Below are positions 25,933 through 34,525 of a stretch of DNA of 64,000 nucleotides, one piece after another. Position 1 is the first letter of the stretch. Every line of letters begins with the position of its first letter. The position numbers were made by a program, and so were the translations under genes. Source of the DNA: Caballeronia pedi (lineage in GTDB: Bacteria > Pseudomonadota > Gammaproteobacteria > Burkholderiales > Burkholderiaceae); the NCBI RefSeq assembly GCF_001544915.2, contig NZ_FCOE02000034.1:1-64000 (forward strand). The letters are read 5' to 3'. The notes under the pieces are model-generated. The model did not search any database. It was not told the origin of the DNA and saw only the letters and a list, made by a program, of their open reading frames with translations.

Positions 25933-27656
25933 GCGACACGATGGGTCAGTGGAACGACAAGTTCGAGCGCGCCGGGCGCAGATGGTCCGAGTGGACGATG
26001 CACGAGTACGCGCAGACGGATCGCGTGATCGGGCACATCATCGAGGACAAGGCGCGGCGTCATCCGCATCACGAGGTGTTCCGGTTTCGCGAGCGAACGG
26101 TCAGTTTCGAGGAACTGAACGCGTCGTCGAACCGGGCGGCGAACGGCTTTCGCGCACTCGGCATCGGTCCCGGCGACAAGGTCGCGCTGATGCTGTCGAA
26201 TCGTGTGGAGTTCCTGTTCGCGTGGTTCGGGCTGAATAGAATCGGCGCGGTATGCGTGCCGATCAACATCGCGTTGAAGGGCGAAGGTCTCGCGTATCAG
26301 ATCGATCATGCCGATTGCGTCGCGCTCGTCGTCGAACCTGCGTACGCCGACGCACTCGGCGCGATCGCGGACCGGCTGCCGAAGCTGCATCACACGATCG
26401 TCGTGGATGCGCGCGCGCAACCTCGTTTCGCCGCCTGGCCAGGGCGAGAGACCCTGCATTTCGACGAACTGATGTCGCATGCGGAAACCGCGCCCGGCGT
26501 GTCAGTGGACTTCAGGCAGTTGTCGACCATCTCGTACACGTCGGGCACGACGGGACGCTCGAAGGGCGTGCTGATCAGCCATCACTACTGGTACGAGATC
26601 TGGGCGCAAGCCGTGAAGTACGCGCGCTATACGGACGAAGACGTCCTCTACACCGGTTTGCCGTTCTTTCACACGAGCGCGCACGGCACGACCGGCCCCG
26701 CGCTCCTCGCCGATGCACAGGCCGTGTTCGTCGAACGCTTTTCGGCGAGCCGCATGCTCGACGATTGCCGTCGCTGGAACTGCACGTCGGCGAAATTCAT
26801 CGGCGGCATGCTGTCGATCTTGATGAAGCAGACCGCTTCGCCGCTCGATGCCGACAATCCGCTGCGCCTGATGGTGGGCGCCGCCGCGCCGCCGCATCTG
26901 TGGCATGCGTTCGAGGCGCGCTTCAATACGCGGCTGCTCGAACTGTACGGCATGACCGAATGCAGCAGCTGTCTCGTGAATCCCTACGACGAGCGTCGCG
27001 CGGGCGCATGCGGCAAGGCGATCACGGGCTATGACGTGCGCGTCGTCGACGATCTCGACAACGAAGTCGCGCAAGGTCAGGCAGGCGAGCTGGTCGTGCG
27101 GCCACAACGTCCGTTTCTCGGCACGAGCGGATATTACAAGGATGCCGAAGCAACGCTCGACCTGTTTCGAAATCTGTGGATGCACACCGGCGATCTCGCG
27201 CGGCAGGACGAAGACGGCTACTTCCACTTCGTCGACCGAAAGAAGCAGGCGCTGAGGCGGCGCGGCGAGAATATTTCATCGTTCGAAGTCGAGGCCGTGA
27301 TCGGCGCGCACCCGGCCGTGCTCGAATCGTGCGTGGTGGGCGTGCCATCGGAACTCGGCGAAGACGACGTCAAGGCCGTCGTCGTGCTCAGGCGCGGCGA
27401 GCAACTGTCGGAGTGCGAGCTGATCCGCTGGTGCGAGCCGCGTCTCGCGTACTTCGCGATACCGCGTTATGTCGCGTTTCGCGACAGCCTGCCGAAGACG
27501 CCGAGCGAGCGCGTCGAGAAGTATCGGCTGCGCGCGGAAGGCGTCACCGCCGACTGCTGGGACCGCGAGCGCGCCGGCGTCGTCATCGATAGGAATTCGG
27601 TCTCACGATCCAGCAAAACAGTATTGGACCTGCAACGCCCGCTGCGCGAATCTTGA
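25929..27656 (+). CDS. AMP-dependent acyl-CoA synthetase/ligase
   Basis: 575 residues from the GTG that overlaps the thioesterase stop (GTGA); ATG at 25941 is an alternative start. The ANL motifs are present: ISYTSGTTGRSKGV (P-loop), ELYGMTE, HTGDLARQDEDGYF and RRRGENISSFEVE. It activates a carboxylate to acyl-CoA via an acyl-adenylate. It resembles the crotonobetaine/carnitine-CoA ligase branch. Near the C-terminus the usual P-x-G-K around the catalytic Lys reads TPSERVEK, so Arg replaces Lys. About 25 poorly conserved residues follow and their coding region holds a possible operator. Confidence 0.9.
   Translation: MSDTMGQWNDKFERAGRRWSEWTMHEYAQTDRVIGHIIEDKARRHPHHEVFRFRERTVSFEELNASSNRAANGFRALGIGPGDKVALMLSNRVEFLFAWFGLNRIGAVCVPINIALKGEGLAYQIDHADCVALVVEPAYADALGAIADRLPKLHHTIVVDARAQPRFAAWPGRETLHFDELMSHAETAPGVSVDFRQLSTISYTSGTTGRSKGVLISHHYWYEIWAQAVKYARYTDEDVLYTGLPFFHTSAHGTTGPALLADAQAVFVERFSASRMLDDCRRWNCTSAKFIGGMLSILMKQTASPLDADNPLRLMVGAAAPPHLWHAFEARFNTRLLELYGMTECSSCLVNPYDERRAGACGKAITGYDVRVVDDLDNEVAQGQAGELVVRPQRPFLGTSGYYKDAEATLDLFRNLWMHTGDLARQDEDGYFHFVDRKKQALRRRGENISSFEVEAVIGAHPAVLESCVVGVPSELGEDDVKAVVVLRRGEQLSECELIRWCEPRLAYFAIPRYVAFRDSLPKTPSERVEKYRLRAEGVTADCWDRERAGVVIDRNSVSRSSKTVLDLQRPLRES
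27616..27627 (+). promoter_or_regulatory. Shared motif AAACAGTATTGG, copy 2
   Basis: An exact second copy of the 12-mer at 15023-15034, here inside the last codons of the ligase gene and 102 nt before the SDR start. The surrounding bases also agree (GCA before, then a base and C after). It may mark an internal promoter for the SDR-P450 unit. The evidence is placement and identity only. Confidence 0.3.
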
Positions 27657-27729
27657 GCCTGAGCCGCTCGAAGCAGAGCGCGAAGATAGATGATCCGGTT
27701 CAAGAACATATCGTGAGAAGAGGTGACAC

Positions 27730-28425
27730 ATGACATCGAACGTTGCAGTCGTGACAGGCTCGAACGGCCTGACTGGACAAGCCATTTGCAAGAACCTGAG
27801 CGAGCGCGGCTATACCGTCGTCGGACTCGATATCGCCGAGTCGGGCAAGGGTGAATACGCCTACCGCGCGTGCGACGTCACCGATATCGAACAGATTCGC
27901 GCGGCCGTCGAAGCAATCGACGCGCAGTACGGCACCATCCGCGTGCTCATCAACAATGCGGGCGTGTGGCACGGCAAGACCTTCTTCGACATCTCGCCCA
28001 CCGACTACGACTTCACCTACGGCGTCAACGCGCGCGCGCCCTTCTTTCTGAGCCAGGAAGTCGCGAAGCGTCTCGTCAAGGCGGGCGGCGGCGGCGTGAT
28101 CGTCAATCTTGCGTCGATCGTGGCGACGGCGGGCAGCGGCGTGACCGACTACGGCGGCTCCAAGGCGGCCGTCATCAACCTGACGAAGAGCCTCGCCAAG
28201 CCGCTCGGTCCGCACGGCATCCGCGTCGCGGCGGTGTCGCCGGGCACGATCAACACGGCGATGGGCGAGAAGGTGCCCAAAGAGATTCGCGACAGGCTCA
28301 TCGCCGGCTCGGGTCTGCAGCGCGCCGCCGAGCCCGAGGAGATCGCATCGGCGATCGGCTTTCTCGTCAGCGACGATGCGCGCTACGTGACGGGCGCGAC
28401 GCTCGACGTCAACGGCGGTCTGTGA
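27730..28425 (+). CDS. Short-chain dehydrogenase/reductase
   Basis: 231 residues, a compact classical SDR. The nucleotide-binding turn is TGSNGLTG, NNAGVWHG is the NNAG motif, and the catalytic Ser (LASIVATAGS) and YGGSK Tyr/Lys pair are present. The segment RACDVTDIEQI has the Asp that contacts the adenine ring. It probably interconverts an alcohol and a ketone made by the following P450. GAAGAGGTG precedes the ATG. A 73-bp gap separates it from the ligase gene, so it may be the first gene of its own transcript. Confidence 0.9.
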   Translation: MTSNVAVVTGSNGLTGQAICKNLSERGYTVVGLDIAESGKGEYAYRACDVTDIEQIRAAVEAIDAQYGTIRVLINNAGVWHGKTFFDISPTDYDFTYGVNARAPFFLSQEVAKRLVKAGGGGVIVNLASIVATAGSGVTDYGGSKAAVINLTKSLAKPLGPHGIRVAAVSPGTINTAMGEKVPKEIRDRLIAGSGLQRAAEPEEIASAIGFLVSDDARYVTGATLDVNGGL

Positions 28426-28475
28426 GCGGTTCCCGACATGAGCTCAATCATTCAATGGATGTGACGGGAGGCGCG

Positions 28476-29687
28476 ATGTCTGGATGTCCTTTCAGCAAAC
28501 CGGCGTTCCCGATGCCACGGCAATGTCCGTTCGTTCCGCCTGCCGAGTACCGCGATTATCAGCAACAGCCGGGACCGGTGAAAGTGCGGATGTGGGACGG
28601 CAAGGACGCATGGCTTTTCACGCGTTACGACGACGTGCGCGCCGTGCTCGGCGACAACCGCTTCAGCGGCGATCCGCACGTGAGCGGCTTTCCGAGTCTC
28701 TCGCCCGCCCGCAACGCGGTGCTCGATCTGGAGCCGGCGTTCATTCGCATGGACCCGCCGCAGCACGGCCATTTTCGCCGCATGCTGACCAAGGAGTTCA
28801 TGATCAAGCGCGTGAGCGAGATGCGCCCGCGCATCGAATCGATCTTCAGCCGGCTCGTCGACGAACTGCTGGAAAAAGGGCCGCCCGCGAATCTGGTCGA
28901 TGATCTCTTCCTGCCGCTGACCTCGGAAGTGATCGCGGGCCTGCTGGACGTGCCCGCGCGCGATCACGGCTTCTTCCAGGAGCAGAGCCGCCTGAAGGTG
29001 CTGCTCGATGTCGATCCGTCGATCCCGAAGGCGGCGTCGGACCGCATCCTGTCGTATCTCGACCGGCTCATCACCGAGCGCGCGCAGGATGCGGAGAAGC
29101 GCACGGACCTGCTGAGCCGGCTGATCGTCGAGCAGGTGCGGCCGGGGCATCTGACGCATCGCGAACTGGTCATCATGGCCGAACTGCTGCTGATGGCCGG
29201 CCACGAAACGACCGCGAACCAGATGGCGCTCGGCGTCTTCAGCTTCCTCACCAACCCGGACCAGTTGCAGTTGTTGCGCGACACCCCTTCGCTGCTGCGC
29301 AACGCGGTCGAGGAAATGCTGCGCTTTCATACCATCGTTCACTACAACGCGTTCAGGGTCGCGACGGAGGACGTCGAAGTGGCGGGACAGATGATCCGCA
29401 AGGGCGACGGCGTCATCGCGCTGATCTCCGGCGCCAATCACGACGCCACGGCGTTCGAGCAGCCCGAGCGGTTCGACATCACACGCAAGGCCGATCATCA
29501 CGTCGCGTTCAGCTACGGCATTCATCAGTGTCTCGGGCAGCCGCTCGCGCGCGTCGAATTGCAGGTCGTGTTCGCGTCGCTGTTCGAGCGCATGCCGGGC
29601 CTGCGCTTCGCCGTGCCGCTCGAAGCGATCGAGGGCAAGGGCGATCATTTCGTGCAGGGTCTCGAAGCCTTGCCCGTCACCTGGTAA
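28476..29687 (+). CDS. Cytochrome P450
   Basis: 403 residues, a soluble bacterial P450. I-helix oxygen-activation motif AGHETTANQ, K-helix ExxR in EEMLR, and heme loop FSYGIHQCLGQPLAR with the Cys352 ligand are all intact. CPF near the N-terminus and the IRMDPPQHGHFRRMLTKEF segment are shared with the P450 at 39621, so the two are paralogues. The ATG at 28476 follows GGGAGG; an ATG at 28455 is in frame. A [3Fe-4S]-type ferredoxin and a reductase follow directly, giving a complete class I system. The substrate is unknown. Confidence 0.95.
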   Translation: MSGCPFSKPAFPMPRQCPFVPPAEYRDYQQQPGPVKVRMWDGKDAWLFTRYDDVRAVLGDNRFSGDPHVSGFPSLSPARNAVLDLEPAFIRMDPPQHGHFRRMLTKEFMIKRVSEMRPRIESIFSRLVDELLEKGPPANLVDDLFLPLTSEVIAGLLDVPARDHGFFQEQSRLKVLLDVDPSIPKAASDRILSYLDRLITERAQDAEKRTDLLSRLIVEQVRPGHLTHRELVIMAELLLMAGHETTANQMALGVFSFLTNPDQLQLLRDTPSLLRNAVEEMLRFHTIVHYNAFRVATEDVEVAGQMIRKGDGVIALISGANHDATAFEQPERFDITRKADHHVAFSYGIHQCLGQPLARVELQVVFASLFERMPGLRFAVPLEAIEGKGDHFVQGLEALPVTW

Positions 29688-29728
29688 CCAACCGCAGCGC
29701 GCATTCGCGCGATGAAGGAGAGTAGGGC

Positions 29729-29980
29729 ATGGCAAACGGAAACTTCAAACTGCGCGTCGCCGTCGATCAGGATGTGTGCGTCGGCGCGGGACTGTGCGTG
29801 CTGTCGAGCGCCGACGTGTTCGATCAGCGCGACGAGGACGGCGTCGTCAAGCTGTTGCAGACGGAGCCGGACGAGGCGCTGTACGAAAAGGTGCTGGGCG
29901 CGGCGCGCAAATGCCCGTCGAAGGCGATCAAGGTCGAGAAGTTCATCGACGATGCGGCCGCGCAGGAGAGCGGGCAGTGA
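29729..29980 (+). CDS. Small ferredoxin, [3Fe-4S] type, P450 partner
   Basis: 83 residues. The ligands are Cys17, Cys23 and a late Cys62 followed by Pro. Residue 20, where a fourth Cys would sit in a 4Fe ferredoxin, is Ala, so the cluster should be [3Fe-4S]. Such ferredoxins commonly sit beside bacterial P450 genes. GAAGGAG lies upstream of the ATG. Its end overlaps the reductase gene by GTGA, so the two are made together. Confidence 0.95.
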   Translation: MANGNFKLRVAVDQDVCVGAGLCVLSSADVFDQRDEDGVVKLLQTEPDEALYEKVLGAARKCPSKAIKVEKFIDDAAAQESGQ

Positions 29981-31224
29981 ACGCGCGGCCCGAATCGGTG
30001 GTGATCGTCGGGGCGGGGCAGGCCGGTTTGCAGGCCGCGGCGTCCTTGCGCGATGAAGGCTACGAGGGCGTGATCCGGCTCATCGGCGACGAAGCGGGTC
30101 TGCCGTATCAAAGGCCGCCGCTGTCCAAAAGCTTCCTGACCGGCGACGTCGCGGCAGACGAACTGAGCCTCGAAGAAGCACACTGGTTCGACGACGCGCG
30201 CATCGAATGGCTCGCGGACGAGCGCGTCAGTGCGATCGATCGCCGGCGCAGGCGTTTGTCGCTGGCGTCGGGGCGCATCGTTCCCTACGATCATCTCGTG
30301 CTGGCGACGGGATCGCGCAATCGCACGCTGCCGTTCCTGACGCAGCCGACGCATGGCGTCGTGTCGCTGCGCTCCGTATCCGACGCGCAGCGGCTCAGGA
30401 CTGCGCTCGGCGAAGCGCGCCGCGTGGTCGTGATCGGCGGCGGCTTTCTGGGTCTGGAAGTCGCCAGCATCGCGGCCGCGCGCGGATGCGACGTGCATGT
30501 CGTCGAGTCCGTCGATCGCGTGATGAAGCGCGCGATCTCGGCAGAGATGTCGGCGGCGTGCGCGGCGCATCATCAGGCGGCCGGCGTGCGCTTTTCCTTC
30601 GACGCGCGGGTGGCGGGCATCGTCGGTCACGGCGAGTCCGTGAGCGCGGTCGAACTCGCCGACGGCGCGCGGCTCGACGCCGATCTCGTGCTGGTGGCTG
30701 CGGGCGTGGCGCCGAACAGCGAGCTTGCCGCGGCGTGCGGCCTGTCCGTGTTCAACGGCGTCATCGTCGACGAGCGGCTGCGCACGTCCGACCCGGCCAT
30801 CTCCGCCATCGGCGATTGCGCGGCGTTTCCCTACGCGTTCGATGGCGGCGATCTGCTGCGGCTCGAATCGGTCCAGAACGCCGTCGATCAGGCGCGCCAT
30901 GTCGCGCGTTCGCTGCTCGGCGATGCGACGCCGTACGACCAGACGCCCGTCTTCTGGAGCGATCAGGGCGGCGCGCGGCTGCAGATCGCGGGCGTCGCGC
31001 GCCGGCTCGACAGCAGCGTCGTGCGTGGCGATCCGGCATCCGGCGCGTTCTCCGTGTTTCGCTACCGGCATCATCGGCTGACGGGCGTCGAATCGTGCAA
31101 CCGGCCTGCCGATCACATGTCCGCGCGCAGGCTGCTGCAACGGCGCATCAGCCCGTCGCGCGAGCAGGCCGCCGATCCGTCGTTCAACCTGAAGCTGCTG
31201 TTGACGACCGAGGAAGCGGTCTGA
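29977..31224 (+). CDS. Ferredoxin reductase, FAD/NAD(P)H-dependent
   Basis: 415 residues, starting at a GTG that overlaps the ferredoxin stop. FAD loop VVIVGAGQAGLQAAASL, YQRPPLSKSFL, NAD loop VVVIGGGFLGLEVAS and SAIGDCAAFP match the P450-type reductase family. It is a paralogue of the reductase at 23468. Paired with the [3Fe-4S] ferredoxin and P450 next to it, it forms a self-contained electron chain from NAD(P)H to the heme. Confidence 0.95.
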   Translation: MNARPESVVIVGAGQAGLQAAASLRDEGYEGVIRLIGDEAGLPYQRPPLSKSFLTGDVAADELSLEEAHWFDDARIEWLADERVSAIDRRRRRLSLASGRIVPYDHLVLATGSRNRTLPFLTQPTHGVVSLRSVSDAQRLRTALGEARRVVVIGGGFLGLEVASIAAARGCDVHVVESVDRVMKRAISAEMSAACAAHHQAAGVRFSFDARVAGIVGHGESVSAVELADGARLDADLVLVAAGVAPNSELAAACGLSVFNGVIVDERLRTSDPAISAIGDCAAFPYAFDGGDLLRLESVQNAVDQARHVARSLLGDATPYDQTPVFWSDQGGARLQIAGVARRLDSSVVRGDPASGAFSVFRYRHHRLTGVESCNRPADHMSARRLLQRRISPSREQAADPSFNLKLLLTTEEAV

Positions 31225-31248
31225 TACCCGCCGCGAGGAAAGACTTTC

Positions 31249-32412
31249 ATGGCTGCATCGTCCATTCTCGACGGCGTGCGCATTCTCGACATGACGTCGG
31301 TGATCTTCGGCCCGTATTGCACGGCGACGCTCGCCGAAATGGGCGCGGATGTCATCAAGATCGAGCCGCTCTCGGGCGACGAAATCAGGCGCGTCGGACG
31401 GCCGGCGCAGACGCGCGGCATGGGACCGGCGCACATGACGCTCAATCGCGGCAAGCGCTCGGTCGTGTGGGATCTGAAGACGGCGCGCGGCAAGGCATCG
31501 CTCGTGCGCCTGCTCGGCCGGTGCGATGTGTTCATCCACAATCTGCGCCGCGACGCGATCGCGCGGCTCGGTCTCGGCTACGACGCCGTTCGCGCGCTGC
31601 ATCCGCGTCTCGTGTACGTGCATTGCACGGGCTTCGGCGAGGACGGCCCGTATGCGGGACGGCCCGCTTATGACGACATCATCCAGGCCGCATCCGGCGC
31701 GGCGAGTCTCTTGCCGCGCGCGGACGGCAACCCGGCGCCGCGCTATCTGCCGATGGCGATGGCCGACAAGGTCGCGGGCCTGCACGCAACCTATGCCGTG
31801 CTCGGCGCTCTGCTGCATCGGGAGCGCACCGGGTCCGGGCAGTCTGTCGAAGTGCCGATGTTCGAAAGCTTCACGCATTTCCTGTTGCAGGAGCATCTCT
31901 ACGGCCGCGCGCTGATTCCGCCGACGGAGAGCGCGGGCTATCCGCGCCAGCTCGATCCGCTGCGCCAGCCGTTGAAATGCCTCGACGGCTATATCGCGAT
32001 TGCGCCTTATACGGACGAACGCTGGGTGCGCTTTTTCTACGTGACGGGTCACGCGGATTTTCTGCAGCGCGAGAAGCTGTGCACGGCGCGCGATCGCTTC
32101 CACGCGCTCGACCGCATGCACGCGGAAATGGCCCGCATCGTCGCGGGCAAGCCGTTGCGCGACTGGCTGATGCTGTTCGCCGAATGCGATATCCCCGCAT
32201 CCGAAGTCAGGGATCTCGATGGCGTGCTCGCCGATCCGCATCTCGCGGCGACGGGCTTCTTCGAGCGCAGGACGCATCCATCGGAGGGCGACTATGTGCA
32301 GATGCGTCCGCCGGTGCGCTTTCACGGCGCGCCCGCAGCCGAGGTGCGCGCGGCGCCGCATCTGGGCGAGCACAGCGACGAAGTCGACGACTGGCTGCAA
32401 GAGCCGCGCTGA
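31249..32412 (+). CDS. CaiB/BaiF family CoA-transferase
   Basis: 387 residues. Family landmarks are DGVRILDMTSVIFGPYCTATL (residues 8-28), NRGKRSVVWDLK, the catalytic Asp in PAYDDIIQAASG, and HLGEHSDEV near the end. It is the last gene of the SDR-P450-ferredoxin-reductase unit, 24 bp after the reductase. It converges with a LysR gene whose stop is 17 bp away. It is clearly divergent from the other three CaiB proteins here, so a different acid pair is likely. Confidence 0.95.
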   Translation: MAASSILDGVRILDMTSVIFGPYCTATLAEMGADVIKIEPLSGDEIRRVGRPAQTRGMGPAHMTLNRGKRSVVWDLKTARGKASLVRLLGRCDVFIHNLRRDAIARLGLGYDAVRALHPRLVYVHCTGFGEDGPYAGRPAYDDIIQAASGAASLLPRADGNPAPRYLPMAMADKVAGLHATYAVLGALLHRERTGSGQSVEVPMFESFTHFLLQEHLYGRALIPPTESAGYPRQLDPLRQPLKCLDGYIAIAPYTDERWVRFFYVTGHADFLQREKLCTARDRFHALDRMHAEMARIVAGKPLRDWLMLFAECDIPASEVRDLDGVLADPHLAATGFFERRTHPSEGDYVQMRPPVRFHGAPAAEVRAAPHLGEHSDEVDDWLQEPR

Positions 32413-32429
32413 ACGCGTCAATGAGCGCG

Positions 32430-33389
32430 TCAGGCGGCCGCTGCTTCGACCAGACGCGGGGAAGAGGTATCGATGAAGTATTGCGGATGACGCGCGATCA
32501 GTTGCGCCGCATTGGTGCGCGCCGCTTCCCGCCATGCATTGAGCAGCGGCGGCACGCGATCCTTGTGCCAGGCGAGCGACAGCGACACGCCCGGCGTGTC
32601 GACCGCGAGCGGCCGGTAGGCGACGCCGTGCGGCTGCATCAGCTGCATGATGGCGGGCACGACCGCGACGCCCACGCCCGCCGCGACGAGGCACGCGGAC
32701 GTATGCATGTCGTAGGCTTCCTTGGCGACATTGGGCTTGAGATTCGCATCGTCGAAGAGGTCGAGAATCTTGTCGCCGTAGCCACGCTCCGTCGCCGTGC
32801 CGCGCGCGACCGCGATCAGCGGCCAGCGCGCCAGATCGTGCAGATCCACGGGGCCGGGGACGTCGTACTCGCTGCCCGCCGGCACGGCGACCACGAGCAG
32901 CTCGCGATACAGCAGCTCGGTCACGATGTTGTGATCGAACACATGCCCGCGCACCAGCCCGACTTCGATGAGGCCTTCCTTGAGACCCGCGATCTGCTGC
33001 GAGATGGTCATTTCCTGCAGGCTGACGTCCGAGTTCGGCGCGAGCGTGTTGAAGATGCGCAGCGTGTTCGGCAGGAAGCAATAGATGGCCGTGTAGATGG
33101 AGCCGACGATCAGATGCGCGCGCGCCCCGCGTCCCGACGCGCGCACCGCGGCGATCGCCGCCGTCGCTGTGTTGAGCACGCGCTGCGCATGTTCGACGAG
33201 GATTTCGCCCGCAGGCGTAAGCAGCACCTTGCGCTTTTCGCGCGTGAAAAGCGGCGTGCCCAGTTCGTCTTCCAGCGCGATGATCTGCGCGCTCAATGCG
33301 GGCTGAGCGATGTTCACGCGTTCCGATGCGCGCGTGAAATTCAGCTCGGCGGCCACTGCGAGGAAATACTGGAGTTGGCGCATGTTCAT
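32430..33389 (-). CDS. LysR family transcriptional regulator
   Basis: 319 residues. The helix-turn-helix is at residues 3-60 (MRQLQYFLAVAAELNFTRA, AQPALSAQIIALEDEL, GTPLFTREKRKVLLT). The effector domain contains VSLQEMTISQQIAGL, EVGLVRG and AAGVGVAVVPAIMQ, like the BenM/CatM group that senses aromatic breakdown products. AGAAGGA precedes the ATG. It is transcribed towards the P450/CaiB unit, after an SDR gene on the same strand. It is a good candidate for controlling the 15-32 kb genes. Confidence 0.9.
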   Translation of the reverse strand: MNMRQLQYFLAVAAELNFTRASERVNIAQPALSAQIIALEDELGTPLFTREKRKVLLTPAGEILVEHAQRVLNTATAAIAAVRASGRGARAHLIVGSIYTAIYCFLPNTLRIFNTLAPNSDVSLQEMTISQQIAGLKEGLIEVGLVRGHVFDHNIVTELLYRELLVVAVPAGSEYDVPGPVDLHDLARWPLIAVARGTATERGYGDKILDLFDDANLKPNVAKEAYDMHTSACLVAAGVGVAVVPAIMQLMQPHGVAYRPLAVDTPGVSLSLAWHKDRVPPLLNAWREAARTNAAQLIARHPQYFIDTSSPRLVEAAAA

Positions 33390-33517
33390 GTCGGCGTTCC
33401 TTCTCTGCTATTCGCGCTGCCGACCGTGACGACCGGCCCGCGCGGATTCGATCCCGTTGCGCCGAGATATTCGGCGACGAGCCATTCATCGGCGGCCTGA
33501 CGGATGGGGTCCGTCAT
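33386..33517 (-). CDS. Possible 43-residue ORF or gene remnant
   Basis: The frame MTDPIRQAADEWLVAEYL to GTPT ends with a TGA that overlaps the LysR ATG (ATGA), and its third positions are G/C rich. These points favour coding. There is no ribosome-binding site before the ATG, and the same frame stays open upstream to about 33622, so it could be the tail of a decayed gene. I recognise no family. It lies between the SDR and LysR genes. Confidence 0.3.
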   Translation of the reverse strand: MTDPIRQAADEWLVAEYLGATGSNPRGPVVTVGSANSREGTPT

Positions 33518-33608
33518 GTACAGGGCGAGCGACAGAAAGCGTGTCAGGCGTCGCGCGCACTTCGGCGGACAGCGGTGCTCGTGTGCGGCTCGCATGGCGC
33601 TGCGGCGC

Positions 33609-34406
33609 TCAGTGCACGCCACGCCACGCGAGCGTGCCGGCGTCGACGCTGAACGTGCTGCCCGTCGAGAACGACGCTTCGTCGGACGCGAGAAAGCACA
33701 CCAGCTTCGCGACTTCTTCCGGGCGCCCCAGGCGTTTGAGCAGATGCGTACCCCACAGGCGCGCGCGCGCTTTCTCTTGGTCCCCTGCGTGCTCCACGCT
33801 GTGGCTCAGCATGGGTGTATCGATCGCGCCCGGCGCGTAGGCGTTGCAGCGTATGCCGGCGTCGGCGAGATCGAGGGCGATCGCTTTGGTCAGCATCGCG
33901 ACGCCGCCCTTGCTCGCCGCGTAGGCGGGCAAGCCCGGGTACGCGACGCTGCCCGCGACCGACCCGCCGTTGACGATGGCCGGACTCTGCGTGGAGCGCC
34001 GCAACCACGGCGCGGCGAATTTGCTCGCGAGCCACATCGCCTTGAGATTGACGTTCATGACCGTGTCCCAGACCGCTTCGGACAGGTCTTCGATCGTCGG
34101 CGCGCGGCCCGTCAGGCCGTCGTCGGTGACGCCAGCGTTGTTGACGAGCACGTCGATGCCGCCCGCGAGGCGCGCGGTTTCGTCGATCATGTGGCGGATC
34201 GCCGCCGTGTCCGTGAGGTCGGTGCGGATGAAGCAGCTCTTCGCGCCCGCCTGTTCGACTTCGTGAGCGGCCGTCGCGCCGCGATCTTCCTGCACGTCCG
34301 CGAGCGTGACCCACGCCGCACCCTGACGCGCCGCTTCGATCGCGATGGCGCGGCCCATGCCCTGTGCCGCGCCCGTGACCACGACCACCCGGTCCTTGAG
34401 CTTCAT
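33609..34406 (-). CDS. Short-chain dehydrogenase/reductase
   Basis: 265 residues. TGAAQGMGRAIA is the cofactor loop, NNAGVTDDGL the NNAG motif, and NGGSVAG with YAASKGG holds the Ser-Tyr-Lys triad. The C-terminus GSTFSVDAG is a normal SDR ending. The ATG at 34404-34406 is chosen because CGGAG lies 8 nt upstream; the frame runs further but without a ribosome-binding site. It diverges from the AraC gene across 119 bp and lies upstream of a LysR gene. Confidence 0.9.
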   Translation of the reverse strand: MKLKDRVVVVTGAAQGMGRAIAIEAARQGAAWVTLADVQEDRGATAAHEVEQAGAKSCFIRTDLTDTAAIRHMIDETARLAGGIDVLVNNAGVTDDGLTGRAPTIEDLSEAVWDTVMNVNLKAMWLASKFAAPWLRRSTQSPAIVNGGSVAGSVAYPGLPAYAASKGGVAMLTKAIALDLADAGIRCNAYAPGAIDTPMLSHSVEHAGDQEKARARLWGTHLLKRLGRPEEVAKLVCFLASDEASFSTGSTFSVDAGTLAWRGVH

Positions 34407-34525
34407 TACGTGTCTCCGTCTTGTTCTTCGCCGGTGAATGCACCGGTCGTTGGGATACAAGTTAAGGCAACGCAATGAGTTAATCTATAAGAGTCCGTCT
34501 ACGAAAATTTATCGATCGTCTCAAT

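Noticed and set aside
32405-32435. Repeated ACGCGTC/GCGCGTC after the CaiB gene as a terminator
   Set aside because: The copies are direct repeats, not an inverted pair, and do not form a stable stem.
29824-33489. A 1221-codon open frame on the minus strand
   Set aside because: It covers a reductase, a CaiB and part of a LysR gene that all have clear motifs; its own translation has none.
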